Shown: positions 1 through 11,055 of the stretch, in pieces
How positions within the stretch are numbered: the first letter of the stretch is position 1
Layout of the letters: each line of letters starts with the position of its first letter
Source of the DNA: Gigaspora rosea
Lineage: Eukaryota; Glomeromycota; Glomeromycetes; Diversisporales; Gigasporaceae
DNA: 64,000 nucleotides
Assembly (NCBI GenBank): GCA_003550325.1
Contig: QKWP01000598.1
Span: 101,129 to 165,128, forward strand
Reading direction: 5' to 3'
Translations under genes and position numbers: made by a program
Notes under the pieces: model-generated
The model's input: only the letters and a program-made list of their open reading frames with translations
The model's database searches: none
What the model was told of the DNA's origin: nothing

Positions 1-544
1 AGAACTTTGCAAGAAAACAACCTAACTTTCTGGCACTTTGCAAGAAGTAGCGAATATAAACGAATATAAGCAAATATAAGCAAATATGAGCGAATATAAA
101 GAATATAATAGTTTATTTTTTTTGTTTTCTTTTTTTTAATTTTTTTTGGTTTCGTTTTTTTTGTATTTATTTTTTTTGTCATTTTTTTTATAATAATATA
201 TAATATATGTAATATTTAAAATATAATAAATAATAAAAAAATAAAATTTTATATTAAATAGCGAAAACTTGTGAATATTGTATAATTAATAAATTAAAAT
301 ATTATATAATAATAATAAATAAAAAAAATTTATGATCAAATTGTGAAAACTTGTGAAAACTTGCGAAAACCTGTAAAATGTTCAAAAAGCATGATTATGT
401 GAATATAATAATTATTAATTGATATCACTATTGATAGTAATCGATTAACCAGATATATATCGATTACTATCACTATCGATAGAAATCGACAGGGGTATTG
501 ATAATCAATATATATCTTACCGGTTAGTAATCGATATATATCTA
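1..544. other. AT-rich intergenic DNA with short repeats
   Basis: No gene is visible. Positions 50-105 hold a degenerate short tandem repeat of the type cgaatataag, followed by long T and A runs. From about 416 to 545 there is a cluster of inverted motifs built on ATCGAT and ATATAT (for example tatcgattac and gtaatcgata) that could fold. This cluster directly abuts the decayed hAT gene to the right and may be its terminal region. Confidence 0.5.
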
Positions 545-1315
545 TATATAAAATTTGCTGATGATACAAATATCAAGTAAAATTTTTTTGAGCTTCCACT
601 CATTATCTATTCAATGTGCTGTGATACAAAGAAATGTCACATTAGCGCGAAAGGTCCAAATATCTAATGTAATAGATATTTTACTCGAAATTTGTTCCAA
701 AAGAGTTTTAACATCTCTCTGCATTATAGCAAAGGCACTTTGAATCGTAGACTTTATAGTTTCATGTGAAGGTAAGTTAATATTAGCATTTAGGTATCGA
801 AGCATAGTGGCGAATGAATTGCTTGAAACAATAGAATAAGGTAAAGTATCTGAGACAATCCATTCGGCAATCAACATATGAAATTTGCTTTTTTGAACTG
901 ATATTAAAATTTGGCATGAAATTGTACTTTCAGATGTGAATGTAAGAAGCTGTTAATTTGGAACTGGCTTTGTGATCCAATCCGGGTGCTGAGTATCGAG
1001 GTGTTTACATAAGGTACTAGTTGATGTAGTTACACTAAACTTGTTCTTGCAAATGCTACAAATTACCATTTTATCATCAGCGGTTTTTTGTGAAAAAAAT
1101 GGTGAAACGGGTGAGGTTTTAGCTTTGGTTTTTTTTTTATTCAAAATGGTAGGAATAATAGGAGCAGCTGGACTATTAGAAATATCTGATGAAATATTTC
1201 CATCACTCATGGCGCTGGTGTTTGTGGCCATATTGTTATTAGAAATTTGTATAATATCTTGAGGCTCAGTATCATAAAAATCGGTATCAAAAAGATCATT
1301 AGTATCGGTATCCAT
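545..1315 (-). pseudogene. hAT-family transposase, 5' part, decayed
   Basis: The minus-strand reading frame opens at 1315 with an acidic N-terminus, then a BED-type zinc finger (CxxC about 90 residues in, with a following HxxxxxH in the segment CKHLDTQH). After an in-frame TAA at 953-955 the same frame continues with AEWIVSDTLPYSIV, then the segment around SITLDIWT and FLCITAH, which is the hAT catalytic-domain entry region. A second in-frame stop (TGA) replaces the Trp that normally follows ITAH in the family; the frame then reads on as IDNEWKLKKILLDI. The C-terminal half and the hAT dimerisation domain are missing. Two nonsense codons and truncation make it non-functional. Confidence 0.75.
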
Positions 1316-1702
1316 TACAAAACTTTTTAATCAAACGAATTTAGGCAAGTAAATTTTTTAAATTAAATATGAATTGAGCAAGTATATTTTCAAGCTCTTT
1401 TATACTTTACAAACAATAAGTTAAGCAGAAATACATGTTGCGAAATTTTTGGCGCTTAGAATTAGATCTTGAGGCTTTACTAAAAATAAGTCAAGAGGAA
1501 TCCATGCCAAGGAATTTTAATGCCTAGAATTGGATCTCGAGGCTATGCGTGAGACTTTATTTATTTCCTTTTACTTTTTAAAAGAAAGTCTAACCTTTTT
1601 ATTACTTGTTCTTGTACTTATAAATGGGCTGGCTAACAATCAAGCTGGCTAAACGTTGACTTCTCAAGTTAGTTATTATCAACTTAAAATGGCTCGGCCC
1701 TG

Positions 1703-1838
1703 AAGCCATGGTTAAAGATTTAAAGCCATGGTTAAAGATTCAAAGCCATGGTTAAAGATTCAAAGCCATGGTTAAAGATTCAAAGCCATGGTTAAAGTTT
1801 CAAAGCCATGGTTAAAGTTTCAAAGCCATGGTTAAATT
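1703..1838. repeat. 20-bp tandem repeat, about 7 copies
   Basis: Seven near-perfect copies of a 20-bp unit containing agccatggttaaag (copies begin near 1703, 1723, 1743, 1763, 1783, 1803 and 1823). The last copies change agatt to agttt. Each unit contains the palindrome CCATGG. Confidence 0.9.
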
Positions 1839-2699
1839 GGCTTGATTGTCAGCTCATCATCTCTAAAATTCATTACCAAATTACTGGTAGATTTTAAAAC
1901 TTGTTGATATGCATAAACAGTTCAAAAAAATATGAAAAGGCTTATTATATTACATGACAAGTTTACTGGTAAGTTACAAATAGTCTATCACTACTGGCTA
2001 ATAGTTTGCGAATAGTTTCATGAATATGAAAGAATGATACAATGTTATATAGTCAAATGCTGATAGGTTTTTAGCGATATATTAGTGTGCGTATAATATA
2101 TTAACCAGTCAATAATTTGTTTTTTATAATATAATCAATAAAATTGAAATGCAGCACACAATTAATGCTTTAATATTAGCAAGAATTTATTTTTTATATT
2201 TTAAAATAATTCTACAAAATATTGCTATTTTACTAAACAACTTCATTTGTATATAATTATCTGTTATATAACATAAAATATATGTTAAATCATTGCCTAA
2301 TAAAATAGTAAGATAAAGTTATTTTAAACGCATGTTATTATCGTTATCACATTGCCTGAACAATTACTAAATAGTTTACTATTGGATAATGGTCATATGA
2401 TAAGGATTTATCAGCTTACAGCTCCATGTTTAGCTTCAAGGTTTAGAGCTGAGCCATTTTTGGAGCTGATACTTTATTAGTAGACCTGTAGCCGAGCTGT
2501 CAAACGGCTCAGCTTAGCTGTATGGCTCGCGACTCAGCTCAAGCTGTTTGCATCACTACCTTTAGTATAAATGAAAGCCTTATTTTCTTTGATTCTTTTA
2601 AATTCATAAATAATACGTAAAAGATTTTGTAATTATTATAAAAATATATATATAACTTGAGTGATTACCAGTTTTTTTACTACATATCTAGTACCAATA
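1839..2699. other. Intergenic DNA, no gene seen
   Basis: AT-rich sequence between the two decayed hAT genes. Only short unconvincing ORFs are present. Around 2400-2560 there is a GC-richer patch with repeated agctcagc/gagctg words, probably a transposon end, but no clean inverted repeat with target duplication could be identified by eye. Confidence 0.4.
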
Positions 2700-4460
2700 A
2701 TGTCTAAACAAAACTGAATTACAATAGAGACTCAACTTAAAGAACATTCAAACACTTTTTGTATTAATAAAAATATCTTAATATGCGAATACTGTAATAA
2801 AGCTATAGAATAGAAAAAAAATTGACAGTTAATAATCATTGTATAAGCAATAAACATAAGTCAAATAAAGCTGAATTTAAAGCTCAAAAGGATATTAAAA
2901 AACAAATATCTATTCGTACTAGTTTAAATGCAGCTGAAGTAAAAAATGAAGTTATTGAAGATTTAATTCAAGCATTTGCAATTGCAGATATTCCATTTGA
3001 AAAAATAGATTGTTTGCTTCCATTTTTCAAGAAATATCTTAAACAAGAAGGAGGAATACCTCAAGCCTCAACTTTAAGATGATTATACTTGCTTCATGTT
3101 TTTGAAAAGTATCAAAACGATCTTAACTTAATTTTTAACAACAAACCTGTCTCTATTATTATGGATGAGACAACTGATAGTTGTGCTCGAAGTGCTGTAA
3201 ATACCCTTTTTGTATTTCACAATTTTACAAAACTAATATCTGTTGATTTTCTTAATATCGTTAATAATACTACAATTGATCAAACTTTAGTAGCTATACT
3301 TTCTAGTTATAATATTTCTTTTGACATTCCATGTTTTTTTTTATCAGATTCTGCATCATATATGAAAAAGTGTTACAGAGATGTGTTGGTACCATTAATG
3401 CCGCAACTCATTCATGTTCCTTGTTGCGCTTATATCCTTAATTTAATCGGGTAAAATATTTAATTTATATTTTAGGATTTATTTTATTTATTAATTATTT
3501 TTAATTTATTTTTTTTAGTGATACATGGAGGACATTTTCAGGTTTTTTGCTTTTAACAACCTTTTTAGCGAAAGTAAAGGATGTATTTGTCAAATCACCA
3601 GCTCGAAGAGGTTGATATTTAACTCATTTAAAAATAAATAGAATTACAAATTCGTGTAAAATTCCACTTCCAAATACAACTCAATGGAACTTCTGGTTCC
3701 AAATAATTTTTTATTTAAAGGAATATATCGAGTATTGGCCTAAATTTTTTTCACAAGAATTGATGGCAGATAAAACACATGAAAATTTATCAGAAATTAA
3801 TTCCTATTTACAGAATAAAGAAACATTTGGAGCTATTAAGATTTATACTAACTTTATTTCAATTTTTGCAAAAGAGTTTGTTCAAGATCTTGACTTTTTT
3901 TAACAACAGAATCAAGCTATCTTTCCTTTTGTAGAAGGTCAATTAGAACAAATTAATGCATATATTGAAATGAATCGGCATGCTCAACATTTTGAATCTG
4001 AACTAGAAAACTATATTAGTAATCATGGATTTGATTCTTTAGACTTTTATCCTATTTTTCGTAATGCCTTCCAAGCAGCATATCAAAACTTTTCATCTTA
4101 TATACCTCACCATCCAGCTCGTAACATTTTTCAAGCCTGCTGTGTTTTGATCCTGCTTATTTACATACAGGTGATATCTTAAGAAAAGATATTCGCCGTT
4201 ATGCAGCAATTAAAGAATTTGAAAATCTATCTGATAATTTAATCCATAAATAGTCTATCTATTGCAACTTACAAGCTGATATCAGGTTTAAAGAAGTAGG
4301 ACTAAATGAATTTTGGTCAGATTAACATTCTCAACTTCTGATTTTGTCAAATATTGCATTAAATTATATTTGGCTACCCATTTCAAGCTGCAGTGTTGAA
4401 CGTAGCTTTTTATTATATAATACAATCTTAGATAATAATAGGCAAAATTTATCAAAATAA
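2700..4460 (+). pseudogene. hAT-like transposase, full-length but decayed
   Basis: A plus-strand series of broken frames reads as one hAT-superfamily transposase. It has a zinc-finger remnant (ICEYCNK near 2790), then an N-terminal region, then SIIMDETTDSCARSAVNTL, the conserved DET(T/S)D block around 3155, then FFLSDSASYMKK and HVPCCAYILNLIG. A GT-AG intron appears to remove about 3452-3518, after which the frame reads DTWRTFSGFLL. Near 4375-4410 the hAT dimerisation signature appears as SSCSVERSFLLYN. In-frame stops lie at about 3080, 3614, 3901, 4251 and 4323, so the gene is dead. It belongs to a different subfamily from the copy at 545-1315. Confidence 0.7.
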
Positions 4461-5619
4461 TCATTAAATTTTTGACAATAATATATTTTAATAGAATTTA
4501 TAATCTATTTATTTTTTTTTATTTCTTAAATATTCATTTTTAATAAATCATTTATTCCAAATTTGATCACATATTGGCGCATAAATTATTTTTTTTTATC
4601 GCATTATTTATATTTTGTCACCGCATAAAATCACTATCCCTGTAACTGGCAATAGGTGCCCTTGGTAGAAGAAATTCTGGTAGAAGTTTTCTTTCATTGA
4701 CGAAGGTGTTGCAGCTTGGCTAGGTGATAAACTAAAAAAAATGAGTTTTTCATCAAGCTCTTTAAGGTTTTTGGTTACAAGAACATATTTGACCATATAC
4801 CCGCTATCATATTCTCGCTTGAAGTTGTTTTTTCTAGAATTTTTAATGAAAAGTGGGAAATTCAGTGTACTCCCTCCAAAAGATTGGCATTGTTGTTCCT
4901 ATCCTAATTAGGAAGAAGAAATGCAGGTGGATAAACAGAAATAAACGCGTAATGGGATGTGATGCAGTGGAGTAGGCAGATCTGTGAAAATTAAATTCTA
5001 GATTGTTCCTTTAGTTTTCCTTTTTATGTACATATAATACTTGGCGAGGCGTTTCCTTGCGCAATATTATATAATTTTTATCAGTGATTACAATTTGTGT
5101 TTTTTCGTTTTGTTTGTTTCGCTTTTGTTTTTTTTTTCTCATTTTTGTGTCACTTTTTAGTACCATGCTATCATGTACTGTCACTTTTTTCCTTTTTCTT
5201 TTTCTTTCTATTTGTTTTATTTAATTTTATTTGGTTTTTCGTTTAGGTAGTGTAGGTTATTCCCCTTTTATTATTTTCCTTTTTTTACTTCATTACATAT
5301 TTTTTGATTTTTTCTAAATAGAATACCTCTACTCAGGAAGCTAAGAGAAGAAGGTTTAAAGAGTAGGCAGTCATAATAAGGCATTCTGATTCAAACTAAG
5401 TTTGGAACAGTACGGCGGGTTGCATCTAATAATTCATCGAAATGAGCAAAATGTTGGGTGATATCAGACTTGGAATTTAAATAATTATCTGTATTTAGTG
5501 CTTGGACCTGGATATCCGGTTACCCATTTTATAGTACTCGTACTAAAAAAAACAAATCCGGATAACCGTCAGTTTTATTTTGCAGATAACTGGATAAACC
5601 CTATGGATAACTAGGTAAC
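4461..5619. other. Intergenic DNA, no gene seen
   Basis: No coding signal. T-rich and pyrimidine-rich sequence at 5095-5310. From about 5505 to 5610 there are repeated words of the type ggataacc / tatccgg, which recur at 7075-7215 (cagatatc, ggatacccg). The two patches may be ends or copies of one degraded repeat family. Confidence 0.4.
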
Positions 5620-5627
5620 CCTTACGG

Positions 5628-5899
5628 CAGTGTTGTACATAGGACAGTTGGAACATTCGTTAGGACATTTTTAGGACAATTTTATAAATTGAAATTACTT
5701 AAAATTTTATTAAGATAATCTAATTAAATTTTTTTAAAAATGTGTTCAGCACCTAAAAAAATATATAATTATATATTTTTTTAAATTAATTTATTAATTA
5801 TTAAGGCTTGGGACATAGTTGGGACACTTGGAACGCTAGGACGTTGGGATGTTGGGACATGGCAAAAAAAGGCTGGGACAGTGAAAATGTACAACACTG
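5628..5899. mobile_element. hAT-type MITE with exact 8-bp target duplication
   Basis: A 272-bp non-coding element. The left end begins CAGTGTTGTACAT and the right end finishes ATGTACAACACTG, a perfect 13-bp inverted repeat of the hAT type. It is flanked on both sides by CCTTACGG (5620-5627 and 5900-5907), an exact 8-bp target-site duplication. Inside are repeated gggaca / ttgggac words. No ORF of note. Confidence 0.88.
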
Positions 5900-5907
5900 C
5901 CTTACGG

Positions 5908-7479
5908 TTAACCATTTAACTCTACAGATAACTATTGAACATTACAGATATCTGAATAAACTGGATAGCCAGCAGATTTTTTTAGATTTAAAAAAAGTTA
6001 AGTATTAAAAATCTGCGAAATCTGCAACCCTATACTTTTATATATTTAATTGATTAAATTTATTATTAAATACATAATAACTACATCATATATACCCTGA
6101 CCCACAAACCTAACCATAACTATGCAATAATGACTATATATTTAGCTACTTCGTTATAAATTAATACCAAGCCTGTTCCAATATCAAATTCGTGCTTCAA
6201 GAAGCCAACTCCACAAAAAACCAGTCTTCTCGAAACAAGCATTTCCAAATAAACCCAAATATTCGTTTCAGTGCCAATTCGTCTATTCCAGTAACATGTC
6301 ATTTTCTATAAAGTCAAGACCTACAAAAAAGAAAAGGCTAGTTAGTTTTTTGAAAAGAAAAAAAAAGTAAAAAGTAAAAGCAAAAGAAAATCAATACTTA
6401 TCTAAACTAGCACCAGTTCCAAACCAAGCCAACACATCCTTCTAGTGTCAAGTTCGCTCGTTCTAGTACAAAACTACCTTTCACAAAGTCAAGACTTATA
6501 CTATACAAAAGACCACATGAAAGACCACATGCAAGACTGCATTGGAAGCTACTTCACAAGAAAACAAAGAAGCACACTAATCTTGATTCCCACCAATGGC
6601 AATACCATGATGAATCAAGCCTATTAACGGTGTCAGCAACAACAAAAACCTCGCCAGGAACTGAACCCGAACATCACAACCAATGTTCTTATATTGACGC
6701 TGCAGCCGTGAAGCCTTACCATGCTAACGAAAAAAGTGAAAAGCATCCTAGTGACTGTAATCTTACTCTATTCTTTATTAAACCCGGTGTTCAGTAAACT
6801 AAACCTACAAAAGGGAAGAGTTAGCTCGAACCAAGAAAGAAAAGGCAACATAAAGAAAAAGAATACTTATCTTACAAAGACACTTACACCCGGACATCCA
6901 CAAAAGAAAGAAAGAGTTAGTAATAGTTCAAAAGCAAAATAAATAAAATACTTACAAGATTATTCCCAGTCCAGTATTAACCAAAAAAATAAATAAATAA
7001 ATAAATATAAATAGAACGGAACTAAAGTCAGATCTACTAATAGATAATTTATAAAGCGATATACCCGATTGGCTATACAGATACAGATATCACAGATACT
7101 CACGGATACCCGCAGATACCTTTAGGTTATCCGTTTAAAATTGATAGAAAACAGTTACTATCCGTAGAGCATTTATAATATCTGGATATACAGTTAACTG
7201 TGCAGATATCCAGATAAGGGGTTCACGAGTCCAACCTCTATTTGTATTTGGTTACAAATGCAATTATTTTAAATAAAAGTATCGGCAAAGCTGTCTAAGG
7301 TTAAAAAAATATATTATTATTATTATTACATGTAATAATATTATTATATGTAATAAATATTATTACAATTAAGGTTTTAAAAAACCTCATGTAATAAATA
7401 TATAATAAATATAATTGTAATAATTAGCTAATTATGGTACCATATTTTAGATTACTTATGTAGTAATATTTATTTAAAT
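5908..7479. other. Intergenic DNA, no gene seen
   Basis: Short ORFs here lack family features. Between about 6310 and 6960 purine-rich blocks ending in aaaagaaa alternate with tacttatctaaac or tacttacaag words, a pattern similar to the repeat-rich stretch at 45.1-45.7 kb. From 7310 to 7440 there are taa/tta microsatellite runs. A gata/tatcc-rich patch lies at 7075-7215. Confidence 0.4.
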
Positions 7480-7600
7480 TAGATAATTCGACATATGACC
7501 CTTTAGAAGATGATGACTATAACATTGATGAAGGCAGACCCTTGGACAATTTTTCAGAAAAAAATTCAGAATAGTGTGAGGAAAATGATTTCAATTAGTA
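7480..7600 (+). pseudogene. Acidic C-terminal exon remnant, paralogue of 29234-29406
   Basis: Plus-strand reading gives DNSTYDPLEDDDYNIDEG and continues to an in-frame stop near 7572. It resembles the acidic exon inside the 35-kb element at 29234-29406 (DDPDYDPEDDDF). The following non-coding DNA also matches: ggtcctatgggc and gtttgtgattattaattagtg here against ggtcctgtggcc and the same second motif near 29467-29540. The locus is therefore a decayed paralogue of the element's 29.2-31.3 kb cassette. Confidence 0.5.
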
Positions 7601-7798
7601 TGAGAATCCAACAATGACAAGAAAGGCTAAATCAAAATTAATAAATAGTTTATATTTGTATATTATTGTTCCAGCAACATTTTTATGAAATAAAGAGGGT
7701 CCTATGGGCTCACCATTTTTTATTTTAACATGAATTTTGCAATGCAGTTTGTGATTATTAATTAGTGGAAATAATATTAACTTATGCTTTTACAGTCA

Positions 7799-9293
7799 CT
7801 ATTTGGATTGAATTCTGATATTTATTCCCCAACATTTAAGATGATATGTTTTTGTATTGACATAATCTCCACTCTCCCAATGCTCTTTATTACATACGAG
7901 ACAGGTTTTTGGACAATTAAAATAGTCACCATACTCGTTACTATATTTCAAAGTTAAATAAGGAAATTGCTCCAATACCATTTTGATAACATGAGCTCAC
8001 TTTTTTTCAGAATCACCAGGTAAAACAGAAATTGAAGGTCAGGATTTGTTAGATATATTTACCTGGGACATAGGTGGCATACTTATCTCAGTTTCTGAAT
8101 TAGCAGAAATAGATGAGTCAGAGACTCCAGACTTTGTTTCTTCAGTAGATACATTTACCTCAGCTTCTGGTAATTCCGAATCTTGATCATTTTCTTGAGA
8201 TTGTTCAAAGCTTGCATAAATCGGAAACTTGAGATTCAGTAGGTATACTTTCTGAACTAGACTTAGGAGTTCTAGTCACATGATTTGAAAGACCCAAGGC
8301 CGTCGAAATTTCTGTGGAAGAATTGTCATGATTGCTAGAGAAATAGTCAATAACCTTTTGAAGTTCTTTATTAGTAAATTTTGAGATATAATTCACACTA
8401 TAAGTTTTAATATATCGAATCTTATCTGTTCCTATTTTTTCGAATAAATTAAAGATTTTTATAGCTCTTTGAGTTTGCTTACATAAATTTTCTCGCTTAG
8501 TATTGGGAAGTTATTCTATAATAAAGTCGTAGACCAAGCCTTTTGCTTTTTTCTTACCATTGTTATATTTGGTCATAAAATATCTAACTAAATCTTTGAA
8601 TTCTTTAGCATACAAACACCAACATAATATATTTCTTTCTGATTGGCTTTCATTGCACTTTCTTTAGCGTTGCATGCATTTTGATATAAGTTAATGATGT
8701 TTTTAGCCCTATAAGGCCCGCTTTCGCAGTGATCTGAAGTCTAAGATGCTTCTGCATTTGTGATACATGGGCTTTTTTGATCTGAAGATAAATTTTCATT
8801 TATATGATTTTTTTCGAGTGATTTTCCTGTATTAAAGTTTCTCCCTTCTTCTGTTTATGTGAATCCTGGTTGTTAATTATTTCAGTATTGCATAATATAT
8901 CTGACGAAATATTGTGGTTAATTGGAGATAAGTCCTGAGATTGGTTTTTATCTGATTCACATGGAAGTTTCCTTTCCTTATTATGTTGTCTTATTTCATT
9001 ACAAACCTTTTCCTTGTTTTTTTCGTCTAAGAAATTGTTTATCTCTTTATTCTCTAACGATTTGGAGTTAGTATCAATGCACTGATCTAACAGGGTTGAG
9101 TACATTAACAATGTTCTCAGAAGAATTATCACCGTCTTCTAGCCGATGTTCAAAATTCTGTTCTAATTTCGCAACTCTAGCTTTAAGTTCAGCATTTTTA
9201 GCAGTAGTCTCTATCCTATTTTTCTCTAACTCCTCAATTCTGGTTTTGAGATCAGTATTCTCTTTTATGAACCACCTTAGCTTCATGTTCTCA
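7799..9293 (-). pseudogene. Coiled-coil protein gene, 3' part, interrupted by transposon
   Basis: Minus-strand pieces read in order as a coiled coil (9286-9074, with ENTDLKTRIEELEKNR and AELKARVAKLEQ), a charged linker (9132-8800), a middle domain around 8400-8700 with KEILCW, then 8396-8205 and 7981-7799. The last piece carries CLVCNKEH and YHLKC, a likely zinc site. Frameshifts and a stop separate the pieces. Order and motifs match the intact 562-residue paralogue at 29573-31261 (AELKDRVTKLEQ, KEILCW). The N-terminus is missing here and lies at 46424-46560 beyond the insertion. The function of the family is unknown to me. Confidence 0.65.
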
Positions 9294-9301
9294 GCTTTAA
9301 C

Positions 9302-9506
9302 TAGGGCTCCTATCGGATCGGACCGAACCGGACTTTTGTCAAGTTTGAATCCGGTTCGATTTTCGAACCGAACTCGAACTTTTTGTTTCGAACTTTTTAG
9401 TCAAGTTCGAGTTCGGTCCGGGTTCGGTCCGAAGTTTGTCAAACTAGTTTGAAATCCGAATTAGTGATATGAATCGAAAATCGATTAATCGATTAGTTGC
9501 GACGAA
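9302..9506. repeat. hAT element left inverted terminal region
   Basis: The sequence is an imperfect inverted match of 46180-46415. Shared features in the same order are the TAG(G/T)GCTCCTAT tip, a gaaccg/cggttc-rich block, gacaaac(t/tt)agtttg, ccgaattagtg against cggattagtg, and aatcgattagtt. Divergence is considerable, so this is an old element. Confidence 0.7.
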
Positions 9507-9660
9507 TGATATTGCATGATCGATTTATATAATTTACCGGTAAGTTTTATTTATTTTATTATATTATATTATAATAGTTTTATGTACAGTATTTATTATA
9601 TCATAGTTATTTAATTATTGTATCATATTTATGTGCGTAATATACATAGTATAAATATTT

Positions 9661-9880
9661 CTAGTAACGAATATCATTGCTTACCACTAATTCTGTACAA
9701 AACCTTACCCTAACCTATAACCCGTGTCCGTATCCTTACTCTAACCTTAACCCGCAACCCTAACCTTAAAATTCAACTACCCGATCGCAGCCTCCTAATA
9801 AAACCCACCCAATAAAACTATATAACCAAAACCAAGACACCCTAACCCTAAACACGAAGAAATTCAAAAACCCTAACCCC
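9661..9880. other. Degenerate telomere-like CCCTAA tract at the insertion point
   Basis: The stretch contains repeated ccctaacc, cctaaccc and aaccctaa words (for example near 9709, 9767, 9838 and 9871). It reaches the left tip of the 35-kb element, where ...aaccctaacccc meets the terminal palindrome. It resembles interstitial telomeric repeat but is not a clean array. The target duplication ACCCC is drawn from it. Confidence 0.5.
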
Positions 9881-9912
9881 AGTGGAAATAACATAATTAT
9901 GTTATTTCCACT
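9881..9912. repeat. Terminal 32-bp perfect palindrome, left tip
   Basis: AGTGGAAATAACAT-AATT-ATGTTATTTCCACT is self-complementary over all 32 bp. It is identical at the right tip (44861-44892). It could form a terminal hairpin or cruciform, or bind a dimeric protein such as the integrase. Confidence 0.95.
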
Positions 9913-10384
9913 TAATCTAGGTTATGTCTGACGACGGGATCATATGTCTGTCGTCATTCGAATGACGACTGATTCGTGTTTGCGTCGTCAGAGATATATT
10001 AGTATTCGCTCCATCATTCGAGTGACGAATGATTTGTGTTTGCGTCGTCAGAGATATACTGACAAGCTAATATTCGCTCCATCATTCGAGTGACGAACAA
10101 TTCACACTTGCGTCGTCATTCGAGTGACAATTGGTTCACGAGTTCGTCGTCACACTTGCTATATATACACTATCTAGTTATGCTATCGATTATTGCTACC
10201 AAATATGTATGCCGATTTCGATTGCCAGAATTTTTGATACTAGTTAGCATTAGAACTATACCCCGATTTCGCCTATGTTAAAAACATGTTATCTAACTCG
10301 ATTTCATTCATGATATATGTAAGAAGGCGTGTGTATAACTATGAATAAATCTGAAGTTTCCTACCCCGAAAACATATCCAAAAA

Positions 10385-10670
10385 CATATTATTAAAAAGT
10401 GAAGCCTTCTGCTATTTTTCTTATATATATATTATGCAGTTAGCTTCACCTTGATCTATCCAAAAACATATCATCAATCATATACCTCGAGAACATATCA
10501 AAAATATGCTATCAAAAAGTGAAGCCTTCTGCCAGAATTATTATATATATATTACGCAGTTAGCTTCACCTTACTATATATCCAAAGCATACCCGAAAAC
10601 ATGCTATCAAAAAGTGAAGCCTTCTGCCAGAATTATTATATATATATTACGCAGTTAGCTTCACCTTGAT
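10385..10670. repeat. Three tandem hairpin units in left TIR
   Basis: Three diverged copies of a roughly 100-bp unit. Each contains the inverted pair GTGAAGC ... GGCTTCAC enclosing a second pair CTGC ... GCAG around a TATATATA stretch. The right TIR has four copies. Short direct words (aaaacatat, gatag) separate the units. Transcription, replication-initiation or packaging roles are possible; none is shown by the sequence. Confidence 0.85.
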
Positions 10671-10693
10671 ATATATTTTTTAAATTGTGTTCA

Positions 10694-10930
10694 CTATACT
10701 TGTATCTGGCCAAGCTTCTTGAGCTTTTTCTTATAATATCCCGACCTTGCCCGATATTTTTTAGCATGGATATCACAATAGTCGTAAGAAGAAAATGTTA
10801 ACTTACCACATTCTTTGCAAGGTATACGAGTGGGAGCATCCCAATGAACTTTACACCCCTCAGGCCGATAGCATCCTCGATTGCAAACTTCTCCAGTCCT
10901 AAGAATATAGGGGCAACGATAAAAAGCCAT
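10694..10930 (-). CDS. 78-residue zinc-binding protein encoded in the left TIR
   Basis: A small basic protein with paired cysteine/histidine sites: C in YRCPY, CNRGC, GCKVHWD, then IPCKECGK, and YCDIH. It ends in a Lys/Arg-rich tail (KKYRARSGYYKKKLKKLG). The pattern suggests one or two small zinc fingers of treble-clef type, probably for nucleic-acid binding. A near-identical copy lies in the right TIR (43728-43964), differing at one residue (Arg here, Cys there). It is transcribed toward the element tip, divergent from the polymerase gene and 125 bp away. Being in the TIR it is present twice per element. The function is not known to me. Confidence 0.7.
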   Translation of the reverse strand: MAFYRCPYILRTGEVCNRGCYRPEGCKVHWDAPTRIPCKECGKLTFSSYDYCDIHAKKYRARSGYYKKKLKKLGQIQV

Positions 10931-11055
10931 ATCTATATACTAGTTGATAAAGATATTGATAATTATACTCTGGAATTAATTTTCATTTTAAACTTTTTTC
11001 TTGCGAATAATATACCACCAAATTTATTATAGCATAAAAAAACAAAATACCAAAA
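10931..11055. promoter_or_regulatory. Bidirectional promoter region within left TIR
   Basis: The 125-bp gap between the divergent starts of the 78-residue gene (10930) and the polymerase (11056). It is AT-rich (about 75 percent) with TATA-like words (tatagc near 11030, aataatatacc). The same sequence lies in the right TIR ahead of the primase-helicase, so both replication genes are expected to have the same promoter and 5' leader. Confidence 0.55.

Noticed and set aside
6445-6942. Two short plus-strand ORFs
   Set aside because: No homology features; they lie in a repetitive purine-rich block resembling 45.1-45.7 kb.
9096-9452. 118-codon plus-strand ORF crossing the hAT left end
   Set aside because: It spans the insertion junction and is antisense to the coiled-coil gene, so it arose by chance.
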